NCBI RefSeq assembly: GCF_019039255.1
Contig: NZ_CP077062.1
Location: 1,860,001 to 1,924,000 of the forward strand
Reading direction: 5' to 3'
DNA length: 64,000 nucleotides
From: Nocardioides panacis
Lineage (GTDB): Bacteria > Actinomycetota > Actinomycetes > Propionibacteriales > Nocardioidaceae
Position 1 is the stretch's first letter. Each line of letters starts with the position of its first letter. The notes below the pieces were generated by a model, which was not told the origin of the DNA, did no database searches, and saw only the letters and a program-made list of their open reading frames with translations. Made by a program: the position numbers and the translations under genes. Shown piece after piece: positions 1 to 7,977 of this stretch.

Positions 1-674
1 CCGTCGAAGCCCTCGATCTCCTCGGTGAGGGTGAGGTTGTACAGCGCGAGGTCCTGGGCGAAGCGGATCCGGTGCATGCTGTTCACGGCGATGGCGTTGT
101 TGTGCATGTTGGTGGGCGCCCGACGGTTCGCGTTGGCGAACAGGTAGAGGCCGAGGCCCTGCTCGACGTGCATCCAGGCGCCGACGTGCCGCTCGACGAA
201 CTGCACCCAGTTGGGGTTCCACTGCTCGAAGGCCTTGGACTCCCGGGCGGTGTCGATGTTCTGGTTGATCTGCCGCACCACGTTGGAGTTGTAGCGGTAG
301 AACGTCAGCTCCCACTCCTCATTGGGGTCCCGGAACTCGTGCCAGCCGTGGGCCGGCCACTCGTAGCCGGCGCCGCCGGAGCCGGGGAACCGCTCGGGGA
401 CCGGCCGGTCGGAGCCCCAGGCCTTGAGCTTGGTCCAGGTCAGCGGGTAGCCGCCCTGGCCGTCCGCGAAGCCGTAGAGCCAGCCCTGGGCGAGGTAGTG
501 CCGGGGGTCCGGCTGGACCTCGACGGTGACGTCCTCGTAGTGGGACTGCTTGCGCTTCTTGGGCGTGAAGTAGTTGTAGTTGCGCGCGGTGGAGTCGGGG
601 AACACCTTGGCGCCGGCCTCGGCGTCGGTGAACACGGGCTTCGGCAGGCTGCGCTCTTCGGTCGTGGTGGTCAT
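1..674 (-). CDS. prmC: Propane/methane-type monooxygenase hydroxylase small subunit, 3' end cut by window edge
   Basis: This is the beta subunit of a soluble diiron monooxygenase hydroxylase, the scaffold partner of the large diiron subunit in oxidising propane or related short hydrocarbons and ketones. The visible 224 residues contain family-typical stretches such as ARNYNYFTPKKRKQSHYEDV near residue 30 and WVQFVERHVGAWMHVEQGL near residue 157. The start follows the reductase gene by 33 bases. The gene order large subunit, reductase, small subunit matches actinobacterial prmABCD clusters, so the coupling protein would be expected just outside the window. The C-terminus is missing because the gene runs off base 1. 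The substrate (propane, acetone/phenol or another) cannot be settled from sequence alone. Confidence 0.9.
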   Translation of the reverse strand, partial: MTTTTEERSLPKPVFTDAEAGAKVFPDSTARNYNYFTPKKRKQSHYEDVTVEVQPDPRHYLAQGWLYGFADGQGGYPLTWTKLKAWGSDRPVPERFPGSGGAGYEWPAHGWHEFRDPNEEWELTFYRYNSNVVRQINQNIDTARESKAFEQWNPNWVQFVERHVGAWMHVEQGLGLYLFANANRRAPTNMHNNAIAVNSMHRIRFAQDLALYNLTLTEEIEGFD

Positions 675-707
675 CTCTCGTCCGCCTCGCTCTCGCTCAT
701 GGTGCGA

Positions 708-1745
708 TCAGGAACCTTCGGTGGTGGTGAACTTGTCGTAGTAGATGTTCTTGGTGGGTGCGCCGAGGCCCTCGAGCGTGGCCATCGCCGCCTCCACCAT
801 CGGGGGCGGTCCGCAGACGTAGGAGTCCGAGCCGGACAGGTCCTGCTCGTGCTTCTTCACCACGTCCGTGACCAGCCCCACCTCTCCGTCCCAGGGCGCG
901 TCGTCCGGCTCCGAGAGAGCCGGGATGAAGCGGAAGTCGGGCAGGTCCTGCTCGAGCTGGAGCAGCTCCTTCTCGAAGCACAGGTCCTGTCGGCGACGCG
1001 CCCCGTAGTAGAAGCGGGTCTTGCGGGGGCTGCCCTTCTCGGCCAGGGCCCGCAGCACCGAGAGGATCGGGGCCATGCCCGCTCCCCCGCCGACGAAGAC
1101 CAGGTCGCTGGACCGGCCGTCACGCAGCGTGAAGGTGCCGAAGGGTCCGCTCAGGTCGAGCTGGTCACCGATCGACAGCTCGCCGTCGAGGTGGCCGGAG
1201 AACAGGCCTCCGGGGTAGATCTTGATGACGAACTCGAGGAGGTCGCCCGTCGGTGAGGGGGTGTTGGCCATCGAGAACGAGCGGGTCTCCTCCGTGCCGG
1301 GGACCGTGAAGTCGACGTACTGTCCGGGGAAGAACTGCAGGGGCGCGTCCCCGAGGACGCGCAGGGTGACGTGCCGCATGTCGCCGGTGACCGGCTCGAT
1401 GCCCACGACCTCGGCCTTGACGTCCTGGATCGGGAAGCCCGACCGGATCATGTCCTCGTCGTAGTTCAGCAGCTCGATCGTGACGTCCTCATAGACGTGC
1501 GCCCGGCACAGGAGGGTGTACCCCTCCTCCTTCTCGAAGTCCGGCAGGGCGAACGTGGAGTACTTGTCGAGCTCGATGTCCTCCCCGTCCAGCACGAAGG
1601 ACTTGCAGGCCGAGCACTGGCCCTCCTTGCAGCCGTGCATGAGCATCAGCCCCTGCTCGGCGGCGGCCCGGAGGACCGTCTTCTCCTCGTCGACCTCGAT
1701 CTCGATGCCGACGGGTTCGAAGCGTACGACGTGGTTGGTGCCCAT
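708..1745 (-). CDS. prmB: Propane monooxygenase reductase (2Fe-2S ferredoxin / FAD / NAD)
   Basis: This 345-residue protein passes electrons from NADH through FAD and a plant-type 2Fe-2S centre to the diiron hydroxylase. The N-terminal ferredoxin domain has Cys39, Cys44, Cys47 and Cys80 in the expected C-x4-C-x2-C...C pattern. A flavin-binding RSFSMAN motif lies near residue 195, a GGGAGMAPI nucleotide-binding motif follows, and YVCGPPPMVEA is near the C-terminus. The chosen ATG gives the short N-terminus normal for this family; a longer upstream reading is only low-complexity sequence. It sits between the large and small hydroxylase genes, with about 104 bases between it and prmA, and is presumably co-transcribed with both. 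Confidence 0.93.
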   Translation of the reverse strand: MGTNHVVRFEPVGIEIEVDEEKTVLRAAAEQGLMLMHGCKEGQCSACKSFVLDGEDIELDKYSTFALPDFEKEEGYTLLCRAHVYEDVTIELLNYDEDMIRSGFPIQDVKAEVVGIEPVTGDMRHVTLRVLGDAPLQFFPGQYVDFTVPGTEETRSFSMANTPSPTGDLLEFVIKIYPGGLFSGHLDGELSIGDQLDLSGPFGTFTLRDGRSSDLVFVGGGAGMAPILSVLRALAEKGSPRKTRFYYGARRRQDLCFEKELLQLEQDLPDFRFIPALSEPDDAPWDGEVGLVTDVVKKHEQDLSGSDSYVCGPPPMVEAAMATLEGLGAPTKNIYYDKFTTTEGS

Positions 1746-1849
1746 CTGGCGCTCCTTTCCGGCAGCAGGGACGTGAACTGGGGGTGGGACGAGGGGGAGG
1801 ACCCGGCCGCGGGTCGGGTCCTCCCCGTGTCGCCCGGTGGTCGTGTGTG

Positions 1850-3502
1850 TCAGACCGCCGCGGGAGCGGGCCGGCCAGCCGGACCGCCCTTGATGTAGTC
1901 GGCGTGGAACGCCTTCTGCTGCTCCGGCGTCATCTCGTTGAGGAGCACGTTGGGGCTCTGCAGCGGGGGCATCCGGCGCAGGTGGTCCAGCGTCCACATC
2001 TTCTTCGGGTCGAGGTCCAGGTGCGGCTGGGCGACGAGCGTCTTGCCGTCGTCCCGCACGTAGCCCATGTCGGAGACGACGTCGGCCCAGTTCCAGCCGT
2101 GGTAGAGCGTCTCCCACTCCCGCTTGCCGATGAGCCGGCCCATGTTGGGCGTCTCGCGGCCCTGGTACGTCGGCCGGAAGGCCTCCATGTCGGTCCAGCG
2201 GCAGGCCTCGTGGCAGTAGGTGCGCACCTGCCCGTCGACCTCGCCCATCACCATGTCCTCACGGACCAGGCAGGGGACCATGCACGTCCAGCAGCGGTGC
2301 GGGTAGGCGTAGTCGACGTCCTCGGCGACGATCGGGTGGTGCCCGTTCGGCATCGAGAGCCGGTTGTAGTTCTCCCACCAGGCGCCGTACTTGTCGTACC
2401 AACCCGGGTACTTGTACTCGAACCACTCGAAGTCCTTGTCCGTCATCGGGTCCATCCGCCAGTAGTTGGCGACCCACCCGGTGCAGAAGAACTGGGCGAC
2501 CTCGTGCACGTAGCCCTTGTTCCAGATCTGGTTCCAGGACTCCTCGATCAGGTCGTGCGGGATGACCAGGCCGTACTTCTCCAGGGGCACGAGGTAGCTG
2601 CGGTAGTAGTCGTCGTAGATCCACCGACGCCACATCTCCGCGTAGCTCTCCCGGTCCTTGCGACGGTCCTTGGTGCCGTACTCGATGAACGTGCCGATGG
2701 CCGCGTCCACCACCCGGTGGTTGTTCCACCAGGCGTACCGCAGGTCCCGCTCGAGCAGGGCGTGGTTGCCCTCGTCGGCCAGCGCCATCAGCAGCGTGGC
2801 GTACCCGTTGCTGATGTGCCGGGACTCGTCGGACTGGACGGAGTGGAAGACCGTCGGCAGCAGGTAGTCGCCGTTGGCGGCTGCCTCGGCCGGCATCGCC
2901 ACGAAGAGGGTGTTGGTGAAGGCCGTCTCGGCGACGATCGTGAGGTAGATGCTCGCCGCGGTGATGGCGTCACCGGTGATGAAGCCTTCCGCGAACTGCC
3001 GGCCGATCGTGCCGCAGTAGTCGTTCTGGAAGTTGCGCAGGCTGCTGTTGAAGCCGGCCGGGTCGATGTAGTTGTTCATGTACAGGCGCTTGAGGTTCTG
3101 CTGGATCGTCGAGTGCCGCACCTCGTCGATCATCTGGATCGCCTGCCCGTTGTGGAGCTCGGGGTTGGGGACCGTGCGGAACAGCAGGGGCATCGCCCGG
3201 GCCGCCGAGATCTCCGGCAGCGGGATGATGCTCAGGAACAGCTTCTGCCACTCCAGCCACCGGGGCTGGACCTGGCGGAACATGTTGCCGCGGATCGCTC
3301 CGTCGGCGGCGCCGTAGACGCGGTGGTCCTTCTCCTCCTGCATGGGGAAGTACGACCGCAGGACCTGCTTGAGCGGGTCCTTCTTCTGCGCCTTGGTGAA
3401 CGTGTAGTCGGTGCCGTACTGGGAGACCGGATCGTGGTACAGGGGTTCCCACGCCAGCTCCTGGATCTTCTCGTGCGCTTTCGCGACGCTCTGACGACTC
3501 AT
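1850..3502 (-). CDS. prmA: Propane monooxygenase hydroxylase large (diiron) subunit
   Basis: This is the catalytic alpha subunit of a soluble diiron monooxygenase, 550 residues. All six expected iron ligands are visible: Glu97, the DEVRH motif (Glu127, His130), Glu192, and the DESRH motif (Glu226, His229). It is similar in length to propane monooxygenase large subunits and would form an alpha2beta2 hydroxylase with PrmC, reduced by PrmB. The ATG is preceded by an AAGGAGAG ribosome-binding site. About 62 bases upstream lies a GTATCA-CTG-TGAGAC palindrome that matches two others near the divergent regulator, suggesting activation by that protein. Family assignment is firm. The exact substrate is inferred from gene order and similarity only. 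Confidence 0.94.
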   Translation of the reverse strand: MSRQSVAKAHEKIQELAWEPLYHDPVSQYGTDYTFTKAQKKDPLKQVLRSYFPMQEEKDHRVYGAADGAIRGNMFRQVQPRWLEWQKLFLSIIPLPEISAARAMPLLFRTVPNPELHNGQAIQMIDEVRHSTIQQNLKRLYMNNYIDPAGFNSSLRNFQNDYCGTIGRQFAEGFITGDAITAASIYLTIVAETAFTNTLFVAMPAEAAANGDYLLPTVFHSVQSDESRHISNGYATLLMALADEGNHALLERDLRYAWWNNHRVVDAAIGTFIEYGTKDRRKDRESYAEMWRRWIYDDYYRSYLVPLEKYGLVIPHDLIEESWNQIWNKGYVHEVAQFFCTGWVANYWRMDPMTDKDFEWFEYKYPGWYDKYGAWWENYNRLSMPNGHHPIVAEDVDYAYPHRCWTCMVPCLVREDMVMGEVDGQVRTYCHEACRWTDMEAFRPTYQGRETPNMGRLIGKREWETLYHGWNWADVVSDMGYVRDDGKTLVAQPHLDLDPKKMWTLDHLRRMPPLQSPNVLLNEMTPEQQKAFHADYIKGGPAGRPAPAAV

Positions 3503-3564
3503 GTGCCTCTCCTTGCCTGGGCTGCCCGTCGTGACGATCAGACGTCACCGACGGAACTTCTCGC

Positions 3565-3579
3565 GTATCACTGTGAGAC
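3565..3579. promoter_or_regulatory. Candidate regulator-binding palindrome upstream of prmA (site 1)
   Basis: The sequence reads GTATCA, three bases, then TGAGAC. It differs by one base from the core of the perfect palindrome at 3937-3957 and lies 62 bases before the prmA start. A second overlapping inverted repeat, TGTGAG-N6-CTCACA, occupies 3572-3589. Binding by the GAF/AAA+/Fis regulator encoded at 4044 is an inference from position and repetition. Confidence 0.55.
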
Positions 3580-3599
3580 GGACCTCACACGTCCGGACC

Positions 3600-3857
3600 T
3601 CACGAAGGCTCGGTGGAGCCCGGCTCCTCGAACATCACCGCGCGGATCTCGGCCAGGTGCGCCCGCACCGCCCGCACGACCTCCCGGTTGCCCTCCGCAG
3701 CCGGCTCGATCCTCAGGGCCCGGAGCAGCCCCGCGGCGTGCTCGGCCGGATCCCCGCCCTCCCCCAGCGTGGGATGCAGTCCGTGCTCGCTGAGGTGCTC
3801 GAACACCAGGTGCACGATGCTCCACGGGTTGAACGTCTCGGGTCCCTCGTCGTCCAT
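3600..3857 (-). CDS. Conserved-looking 85-aa protein of unknown function in the prm cluster
   Basis: I do not recognise a family. The protein is 85 residues, acidic, with no signal peptide or membrane segment, and is probably helical (for example HLVFEHLSEHGLHPTLGEGG and REVVRAVRAHLAEIRAVMFEE). The start is supported by a GGAGGG ribosome-binding site at good spacing. It is transcribed toward prmA, ends about 100 bases upstream of it, and its own upstream region carries the strongest copy of the palindrome shared with prmA. This arrangement suggests co-regulation with the monooxygenase, perhaps as an accessory or assembly factor, but nothing in the sequence shows a function. Confidence 0.7.
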   Translation of the reverse strand: MDDEGPETFNPWSIVHLVFEHLSEHGLHPTLGEGGDPAEHAAGLLRALRIEPAAEGNREVVRAVRAHLAEIRAVMFEEPGSTEPS

Positions 3858-3936
3858 GAGAAACCCTCCTTCCGGGTCTGACCAGGTCGGTGTGCGCGGC
3901 GTACGTTGACGGTCTACGCCCGGGACCCAGGCGCGG

Positions 3937-3957
3937 GTCGTCTCAATGTGAGACGAC
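3937..3957. promoter_or_regulatory. Perfect 9-bp-arm palindrome between divergent genes (site 2)
   Basis: The arms GTCGTCTCA and TGAGACGAC are perfectly complementary around a three-base centre (ATG). The site is 80 bases upstream of the 85-aa gene start and 87 bases upstream of the divergent regulator start, so it could control both. It is the best copy of a motif found three times in this cluster. Confidence 0.65.
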
Positions 3958-4043
3958 TGACGAGTGACGAGCGCGACTTACTGGGAGTGGTTGACCATCC
4001 GGCCACCACGGTGGGCGGAAGTCGGGCGTGACGGAGTGATTGC

Positions 4044-5864
4044 ATGGCTGGACAACTTGTGTCCCCGGGGGAAGCAGCGGGCGAGACCGCCGACCAGAAG
4101 GCGCTCGCCCGTAGCCGCATCCTCTTCCTGACGTCGCACTCCCTGGAGTCCGGCGCGGTCCGCACGCCGATCCTGGCGTCGTGGCGCCGGTCGCGGGACA
4201 TGCGCGTCGCAGCCAACCAGGTGAACCCGATCCTCGAGGTGAACCCGGACCTGGACACCTTCCTGTCCCGGGCGGCCGCCCCCGTGCTGAACGGCCTGCT
4301 GTCGGTGATGGCCGAGCAGCCGGTCAGCATCGTGCTCACCGACCGGCACGGCCTGGTCCTGACCCGGCTCACCGGCGACAACTCCCTGGAACGGCGGCTG
4401 GACGCGGTCGGCCTGGCCCCCGGCTTCAACTACGCGGAGAACTCGGTCGGCACCAACGGCATCGGTACGGCGCTCGAGGTGGGCGCACCCACGCACGTGT
4501 TCGGGCACGAGCACTACGCCGAGCGCCTCGAGGACCTCGCCTGCGCCGGCGTGCCGATCAAGCACCCACTCACCGGACGCACCGTCGGCGTCGTCGACCT
4601 GACCTGCTGGCGCCGGGACGCCGGGACGCTGCTGCTGGCCCTGGCCAAGACCACCGCCCAGCAGGTCCAGACCGCGCTGCTGAACGCGAGCGGCATCCAC
4701 GAGCGGGAGCTGCTCGACGAGTACCTCCGGGTCTGCCGCCGGTCCTCGGGGATCGTGCTGGCCGTGAGTCCCGAGGTCGGGATGCTCAACGAGCACGCCC
4801 GCACCGTGCTGTCCGCCGCCGAGCAGTCGAGCCTGCTGACCCACGCCAGCGAGGCCCTGGCCACGGGACGCCTCGGCACCCACGAGGTCGACCTGCCCGG
4901 CGGCGGGACGGCCCGGATGCACATGCACGCGGTCGGCGACCCGAACCACCCGTCCGGGCTGGTGGTGCGGGTGGTCCGCCACGCGATGCGGTTGCCCGAC
5001 CAGCACGCCTCGGCGGCCGGCGGTCCGCGCCCGCTCCCGGGCCTGGTCGGCACCGTCCCGGTCTGGACCCACGCCTGCCACGAGGTCGAGCAGCACTTCC
5101 TGTCCCGCGAGTGGCTCGCGGTGGTCGGCGAGCGTGGCGTCGGCAAGCTCGCGCTCCTGCAGGCCGTCCAGCTGCGCCGGCAGCCGGTCCCCCACATCGC
5201 GGTGCTGGACGCAGCGGTCGGTGACGACCCCTCGTGGACCTCCCTGCTCCGGCAGACCGTGACCCGCGGCGCCGACAGCGTGGTGCTGCACCACGTCGAC
5301 CGGCTGGGCCCCGCCCGCCTGCGGGCCACCTGCGCCGTCCTCCAGGAGTGCCGCAGCGAGGACTCCCCCGCCCACCCGTGGGTGGTCGTGACCCTGAACA
5401 ACCCGGCCGACCGCACCGACCTCAGCGAGCTGCTGCGGCTGTTCCCCGGCACGGTCTACGTGCCGCCGCTGCGGCTGCACGCCGAGGACATCCCGGCCCT
5501 GGTCGCGCACTTCACCCGCCGCTCCGGCGAGGGTGGTGCCCCGCTCGTCTGGTCCTCCGAGGCGTTGCAGATCCTCAGCCGCTCCGCCTGGCCGGGCAAC
5601 ATCGAGCAGCTCCACCACGTGGTGCGGTGGGTGATGGCCCGCCGGCGGGCGGGAGTCGTGGAGCCCGAGCACCTGCCGCCCGAGGTGCGCTCGGTGTCCC
5701 GCCGGGCGCTGAACACGATGGAGTCCCTCGAGCGGGACGCCATCGTGGAGGCGCTGCGCGACTGCGGGGGCGACAAGGAGCTCGCGGCCGCGTCCCTGGG
5801 GATGTCGCGGGCCACGATCTACCGACGGATCCGGGCCTACGGGATCGTGGAGACGCCGTCCTGA
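4044..5864 (+). CDS. GAF / degenerate AAA+ / Fis-HTH transcriptional regulator (AcoR/MimR-like)
   Basis: This 606-residue regulator resembles the AcoR/MimR-type activators that control binary monooxygenases in actinobacteria. A GAF-like sensor covers about residues 70-220 (ENSVGTNGIGTALEVGAPTH is typical). The AAA+ region from about 340 to 545 keeps a Walker A-like GERGVGKL near residue 362 and the WPGNIEQL motif. A Fis-type helix-turn-helix forms the last 40 residues (AAASLGMSRATIYRRIRAYG). I do not see the GAFTGA loop that contacts sigma-54, which fits the general lack of sigma-54 in actinobacteria. It is divergent from the prm genes and is the obvious candidate to bind the three nearby palindromes. 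The effector could be the hydrocarbon or its alcohol; that is inference. Confidence 0.88.
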   Translation: MAGQLVSPGEAAGETADQKALARSRILFLTSHSLESGAVRTPILASWRRSRDMRVAANQVNPILEVNPDLDTFLSRAAAPVLNGLLSVMAEQPVSIVLTDRHGLVLTRLTGDNSLERRLDAVGLAPGFNYAENSVGTNGIGTALEVGAPTHVFGHEHYAERLEDLACAGVPIKHPLTGRTVGVVDLTCWRRDAGTLLLALAKTTAQQVQTALLNASGIHERELLDEYLRVCRRSSGIVLAVSPEVGMLNEHARTVLSAAEQSSLLTHASEALATGRLGTHEVDLPGGGTARMHMHAVGDPNHPSGLVVRVVRHAMRLPDQHASAAGGPRPLPGLVGTVPVWTHACHEVEQHFLSREWLAVVGERGVGKLALLQAVQLRRQPVPHIAVLDAAVGDDPSWTSLLRQTVTRGADSVVLHHVDRLGPARLRATCAVLQECRSEDSPAHPWVVVTLNNPADRTDLSELLRLFPGTVYVPPLRLHAEDIPALVAHFTRRSGEGGAPLVWSSEALQILSRSAWPGNIEQLHHVVRWVMARRRAGVVEPEHLPPEVRSVSRRALNTMESLERDAIVEALRDCGGDKELAAASLGMSRATIYRRIRAYGIVETPS

Positions 5865-5880
5865 GCGCGCGGCGGCGCGG

Positions 5881-5895
5881 CTCTCAGATTGAGAC
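5881..5895. promoter_or_regulatory. Third copy of the prm-cluster palindrome (site 3)
   Basis: CTCTCA-GAT-TGAGAC matches the core of sites 1 and 2 with one mismatch. It lies 17 bases after the regulator stop codon and 77 bases before the next start codon at 5972, about the same distance as the other sites have to their genes. This suggests the small membrane protein gene belongs to the same regulon. Confidence 0.55.
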
Positions 5896-5971
5896 GAGCG
5901 GCACACGGTCCCGTCGATAGCGTGCCGGAACGATCGGGTCCAGCAGCACCGAGCAGGAAGAGGAGGCAGGG

Positions 5972-6190
5972 ATGGACACCACGTCGGACACCGCGATGCT
6001 GCTGATCCAGGCGGGCGTCGTCATCGGGGTATTCCTCCTGGCCCACGCCTACGTCACCCGGCACCTGCCCGCGGACGCGGTCCCCTCCTTCCTGGACTCG
6101 CGGATCGCCTGGACCTGTCGGGTCCGCCCGCTGCTGCTCGCGTGCGCCGGGCTCGCGGTGCTGAGCGGCCTGCTGCTGCAGGTCACCTGA
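5972..6190 (+). CDS. Small membrane protein (72 aa), unknown function
   Basis: The protein has two hydrophobic segments, about residues 9-27 (LLIQAGVVIGVFLLAHAYV) and 52-70 (PLLLACAGLAVLSGLLLQV), separated by a short charged loop, so it is probably an integral membrane hairpin. I recognise no family. An AGGAGG-like ribosome-binding site precedes the ATG. It lies directly downstream of the regulator, and its upstream region contains the third copy of the palindrome, so it may be induced with the monooxygenase. A role in substrate entry or membrane stress would be speculation. Confidence 0.65.
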   Translation: MDTTSDTAMLLIQAGVVIGVFLLAHAYVTRHLPADAVPSFLDSRIAWTCRVRPLLLACAGLAVLSGLLLQVT

Positions 6191-6203
6191 CCCGCGCCCT
6201 GCT

Positions 6204-6274
6204 CCCCCGCCGACCCGTCACTCGTGCAGCGACACGCCCCGCGTGTCGCTGCACGAGTGACGGGTCGGCGGGGG
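6204..6274. repeat. Perfect 34-bp inverted repeat with 3-base loop
   Basis: Bases 6204-6237 are exactly complementary to 6241-6274, leaving only CCC as the loop, so the 71 bases can form one uninterrupted hairpin. There is no T-tract, which makes an ordinary intrinsic terminator less likely, although it could end transcription of the 72-aa gene. It may instead be a dispersed palindromic element. The right end lies 24 bases before the start codon of the next gene. Confidence 0.85.
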
Positions 6275-6297
6275 TGGGTGGTCAGTAGCATCGCCGG

Positions 6298-7458
6298 ATG
6301 GTGAACTTCGGAGACCTGCAGACCGAGATCTACCTGGCCGGCCTGTCCGGAGTCGTGCCCTCGCTGCCGATGTCGTTCGCCGACCTGGAGCGGCGCGCGG
6401 AGCAGGCCCTGCCGCCCGGCACGTGGTCGTACGTCGCCGGTGGCGCCGGCGACGAGCACACCCAGCGCAGCAACCGCACCGCGTTCGACCACTGGGGCCT
6501 GGTCCCCCGGATGCTGCGGGCCCGGACCGACCGGGACCTCTCGGTCGAGCTGTTCGGCACCACGTTCCCGACCCCGGTCTTCCTCGCCCCGATCGGGGTG
6601 ATCGGGATCTGCACCCAGGACGGGCACGGCGACCTCGCCACCGCCCGCGCGTCCGCAGCGACCGGCGTGCCGATGGTGGCCTCGACGCTGAGCCAGGACC
6701 CGCTGGAGGACGTCGCCTCCGAGCTCGGCGAGACCCCGGGCTTCTTCCAGCTCTACTGCCCCACTGACCCCGAGGTGGCCGCCAGCCTGGTGCAGCGCGC
6801 GGAGGCGGCCGGCTACCGCGGGATCGTGGTCACCCTGGACACCTGGGTCACCGGCTGGCGGCCTCGTGACCTGGCCACCTCGAACTTCCCGCAGCTGCGG
6901 GGACGCTGCCTGGCGACGTACTTCTCGGACCCGGTGTTCCGGAGCCGGCTGGAGAAGTCGCCCGAGGACGACCCGGGCACCGCGATCCTGACCTGGGCGA
7001 CGATGTTCGGGCGGCCGCTGGTCTGGGACGACCTGGCCTGGCTGCGCTCGCTGACCACCCTGCCGATGGTCGTCAAGGGCGTCTGCCACCCCGACGACGC
7101 CCGGCGGGCCGTGGACGAGGGCATCGACGGCATCTACGTGTCCACGCACGGTGGCCGCCAGGCCAACGGCGGGCTGGCCGCGATCGACTGCCTGGCCGAG
7201 GTGGCCGCCGCCGTGCCGGACGTGCCGGTGCTGTTCGACTCCGGCGTCCGGTCCGGTTCCGACGTGGTCAAGGCCCTGGCGCTCGGCGCGACCGCCGTCG
7301 GGATCGGCCGCCCCTACGCGTACGGCGCCGCGCTGGCCGGCACCGCGGGGGTCGTGCACGTGCTCAGGACGATCCTGGCCGAGGCCGACCTGCTGATGGC
7401 CGTCGACGGCTACCCGACGATCGCCGACCTCGGGCCGGACGCGATCCGTCGTACCTGA
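6298..7458 (+). CDS. FMN-dependent alpha-hydroxyacid oxidase, lactate 2-monooxygenase-like
   Basis: This 386-residue TIM-barrel flavoenzyme belongs to the lactate oxidase / lactate 2-monooxygenase / glycolate oxidase family, which oxidises 2-hydroxyacids with FMN. Visible signatures are [11 protein letters not shown] near residue 92, the active-site STHGGRQ (Ser282 to Gln288, catalytic His284 and substrate-binding Arg287), and [18 protein letters not shown] for phosphate binding. The length and the inserted central segment fit lactate 2-monooxygenase better than short-chain oxidases. A -10-like TAGCAT ends six bases before the ATG, suggesting a leaderless transcript. Position beside the prm cluster could mean use of a hydroxyacid from propane or acetone catabolism, but this is inference. 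Confidence 0.85.
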   Translation: MVNFGDLQTEIYLAGLSGVVPSLPMSFADLERRAEQALPPGTWSYVAGGAGDEHTQRSNRTAFDHWGLVPRMLRARTDRDLSVELFGTTFPTPVFLAPIGVIGICTQDGHGDLATARASAATGVPMVASTLSQDPLEDVASELGETPGFFQLYCPTDPEVAASLVQRAEAAGYRGIVVTLDTWVTGWRPRDLATSNFPQLRGRCLATYFSDPVFRSRLEKSPEDDPGTAILTWATMFGRPLVWDDLAWLRSLTTLPMVVKGVCHPDDARRAVDEGIDGIYVSTHGGRQANGGLAAIDCLAEVAAAVPDVPVLFDSGVRSGSDVVKALALGATAVGIGRPYAYGAALAGTAGVVHVLRTILAEADLLMAVDGYPTIADLGPDAIRRT

Positions 7459-7466
7459 CCGGCGAC

Positions 7467-7925
7467 CTAGGCCAGCGCGGCGCGCACGGACAGCGCGAGG
7501 CTGTCCCGCTCGCTCTCGGGCAGCCACGCGGCCTCGTCGTCGACCAGGTAGGTGAACACCCGCGGGCCGCGGGCGTCCTGGGGGTGGTCGGCCATCCGCG
7601 GCACCAGGTGGAGGTGCAGGTGGGAGAACCCGTCGGCCTCCGAGAACTGCATCAGGTAGGTCTTCACGCAGCCGGTGACCGTCTCCAGGGCGGTGCCGAG
7701 CCGACGCACCAGACCGCCGAGCTCGTCCGCAGCCTCCGCGGTCAGCTCGGTGAACGAGGCGACGTGCCGGGTCGGCAGCACGACGAGCCACCCGGGGAGC
7801 GTGCTGTTGAACGCGTGGACCACCCGCCAGTGGTCGGTGTGCAGCACGTCCTCGCGGGGTGGCAGCGAGGGCGACGCCTGCTGGTCGCAGCAGTAGCAGC
7901 CGGGCACGAGGTCGTCGTTCGTCAT
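7467..7925 (-). CDS. HIT-family nucleotide hydrolase/transferase
   Basis: The 152-residue protein carries the histidine-triad signature HLHLHLVPR (His102, His104, His106), whose central His forms the nucleotidyl intermediate. An N-terminal Cys cluster (CYCC at 10-13) may bind metal. HIT proteins hydrolyse AMP-linked or dinucleoside polyphosphate substrates; the specific substrate is not predictable here. The start codon is preceded by TACAGT at a six-base gap, a leaderless-type promoter. It converges with the oxidase gene, leaving only eight bases between them. Confidence 0.88.
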   Translation of the reverse strand: MTNDDLVPGCYCCDQQASPSLPPREDVLHTDHWRVVHAFNSTLPGWLVVLPTRHVASFTELTAEAADELGGLVRRLGTALETVTGCVKTYLMQFSEADGFSHLHLHLVPRMADHPQDARGPRVFTYLVDDEAAWLPESERDSLALSVRAALA

Positions 7926-7977
7926 CCCGGCACTGTAGCCACGGGCGGCCGGGGTCCCGGCCGTCTACCCTCGGTGG

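Noticed and set aside
3503-4043. A sigma-54 (-24/-12) promoter for the prm genes
   Set aside because: I found no TGGCAC-N5-TTGC-like sequence, the regulator lacks a visible GAFTGA loop, and actinobacteria generally lack sigma-54.
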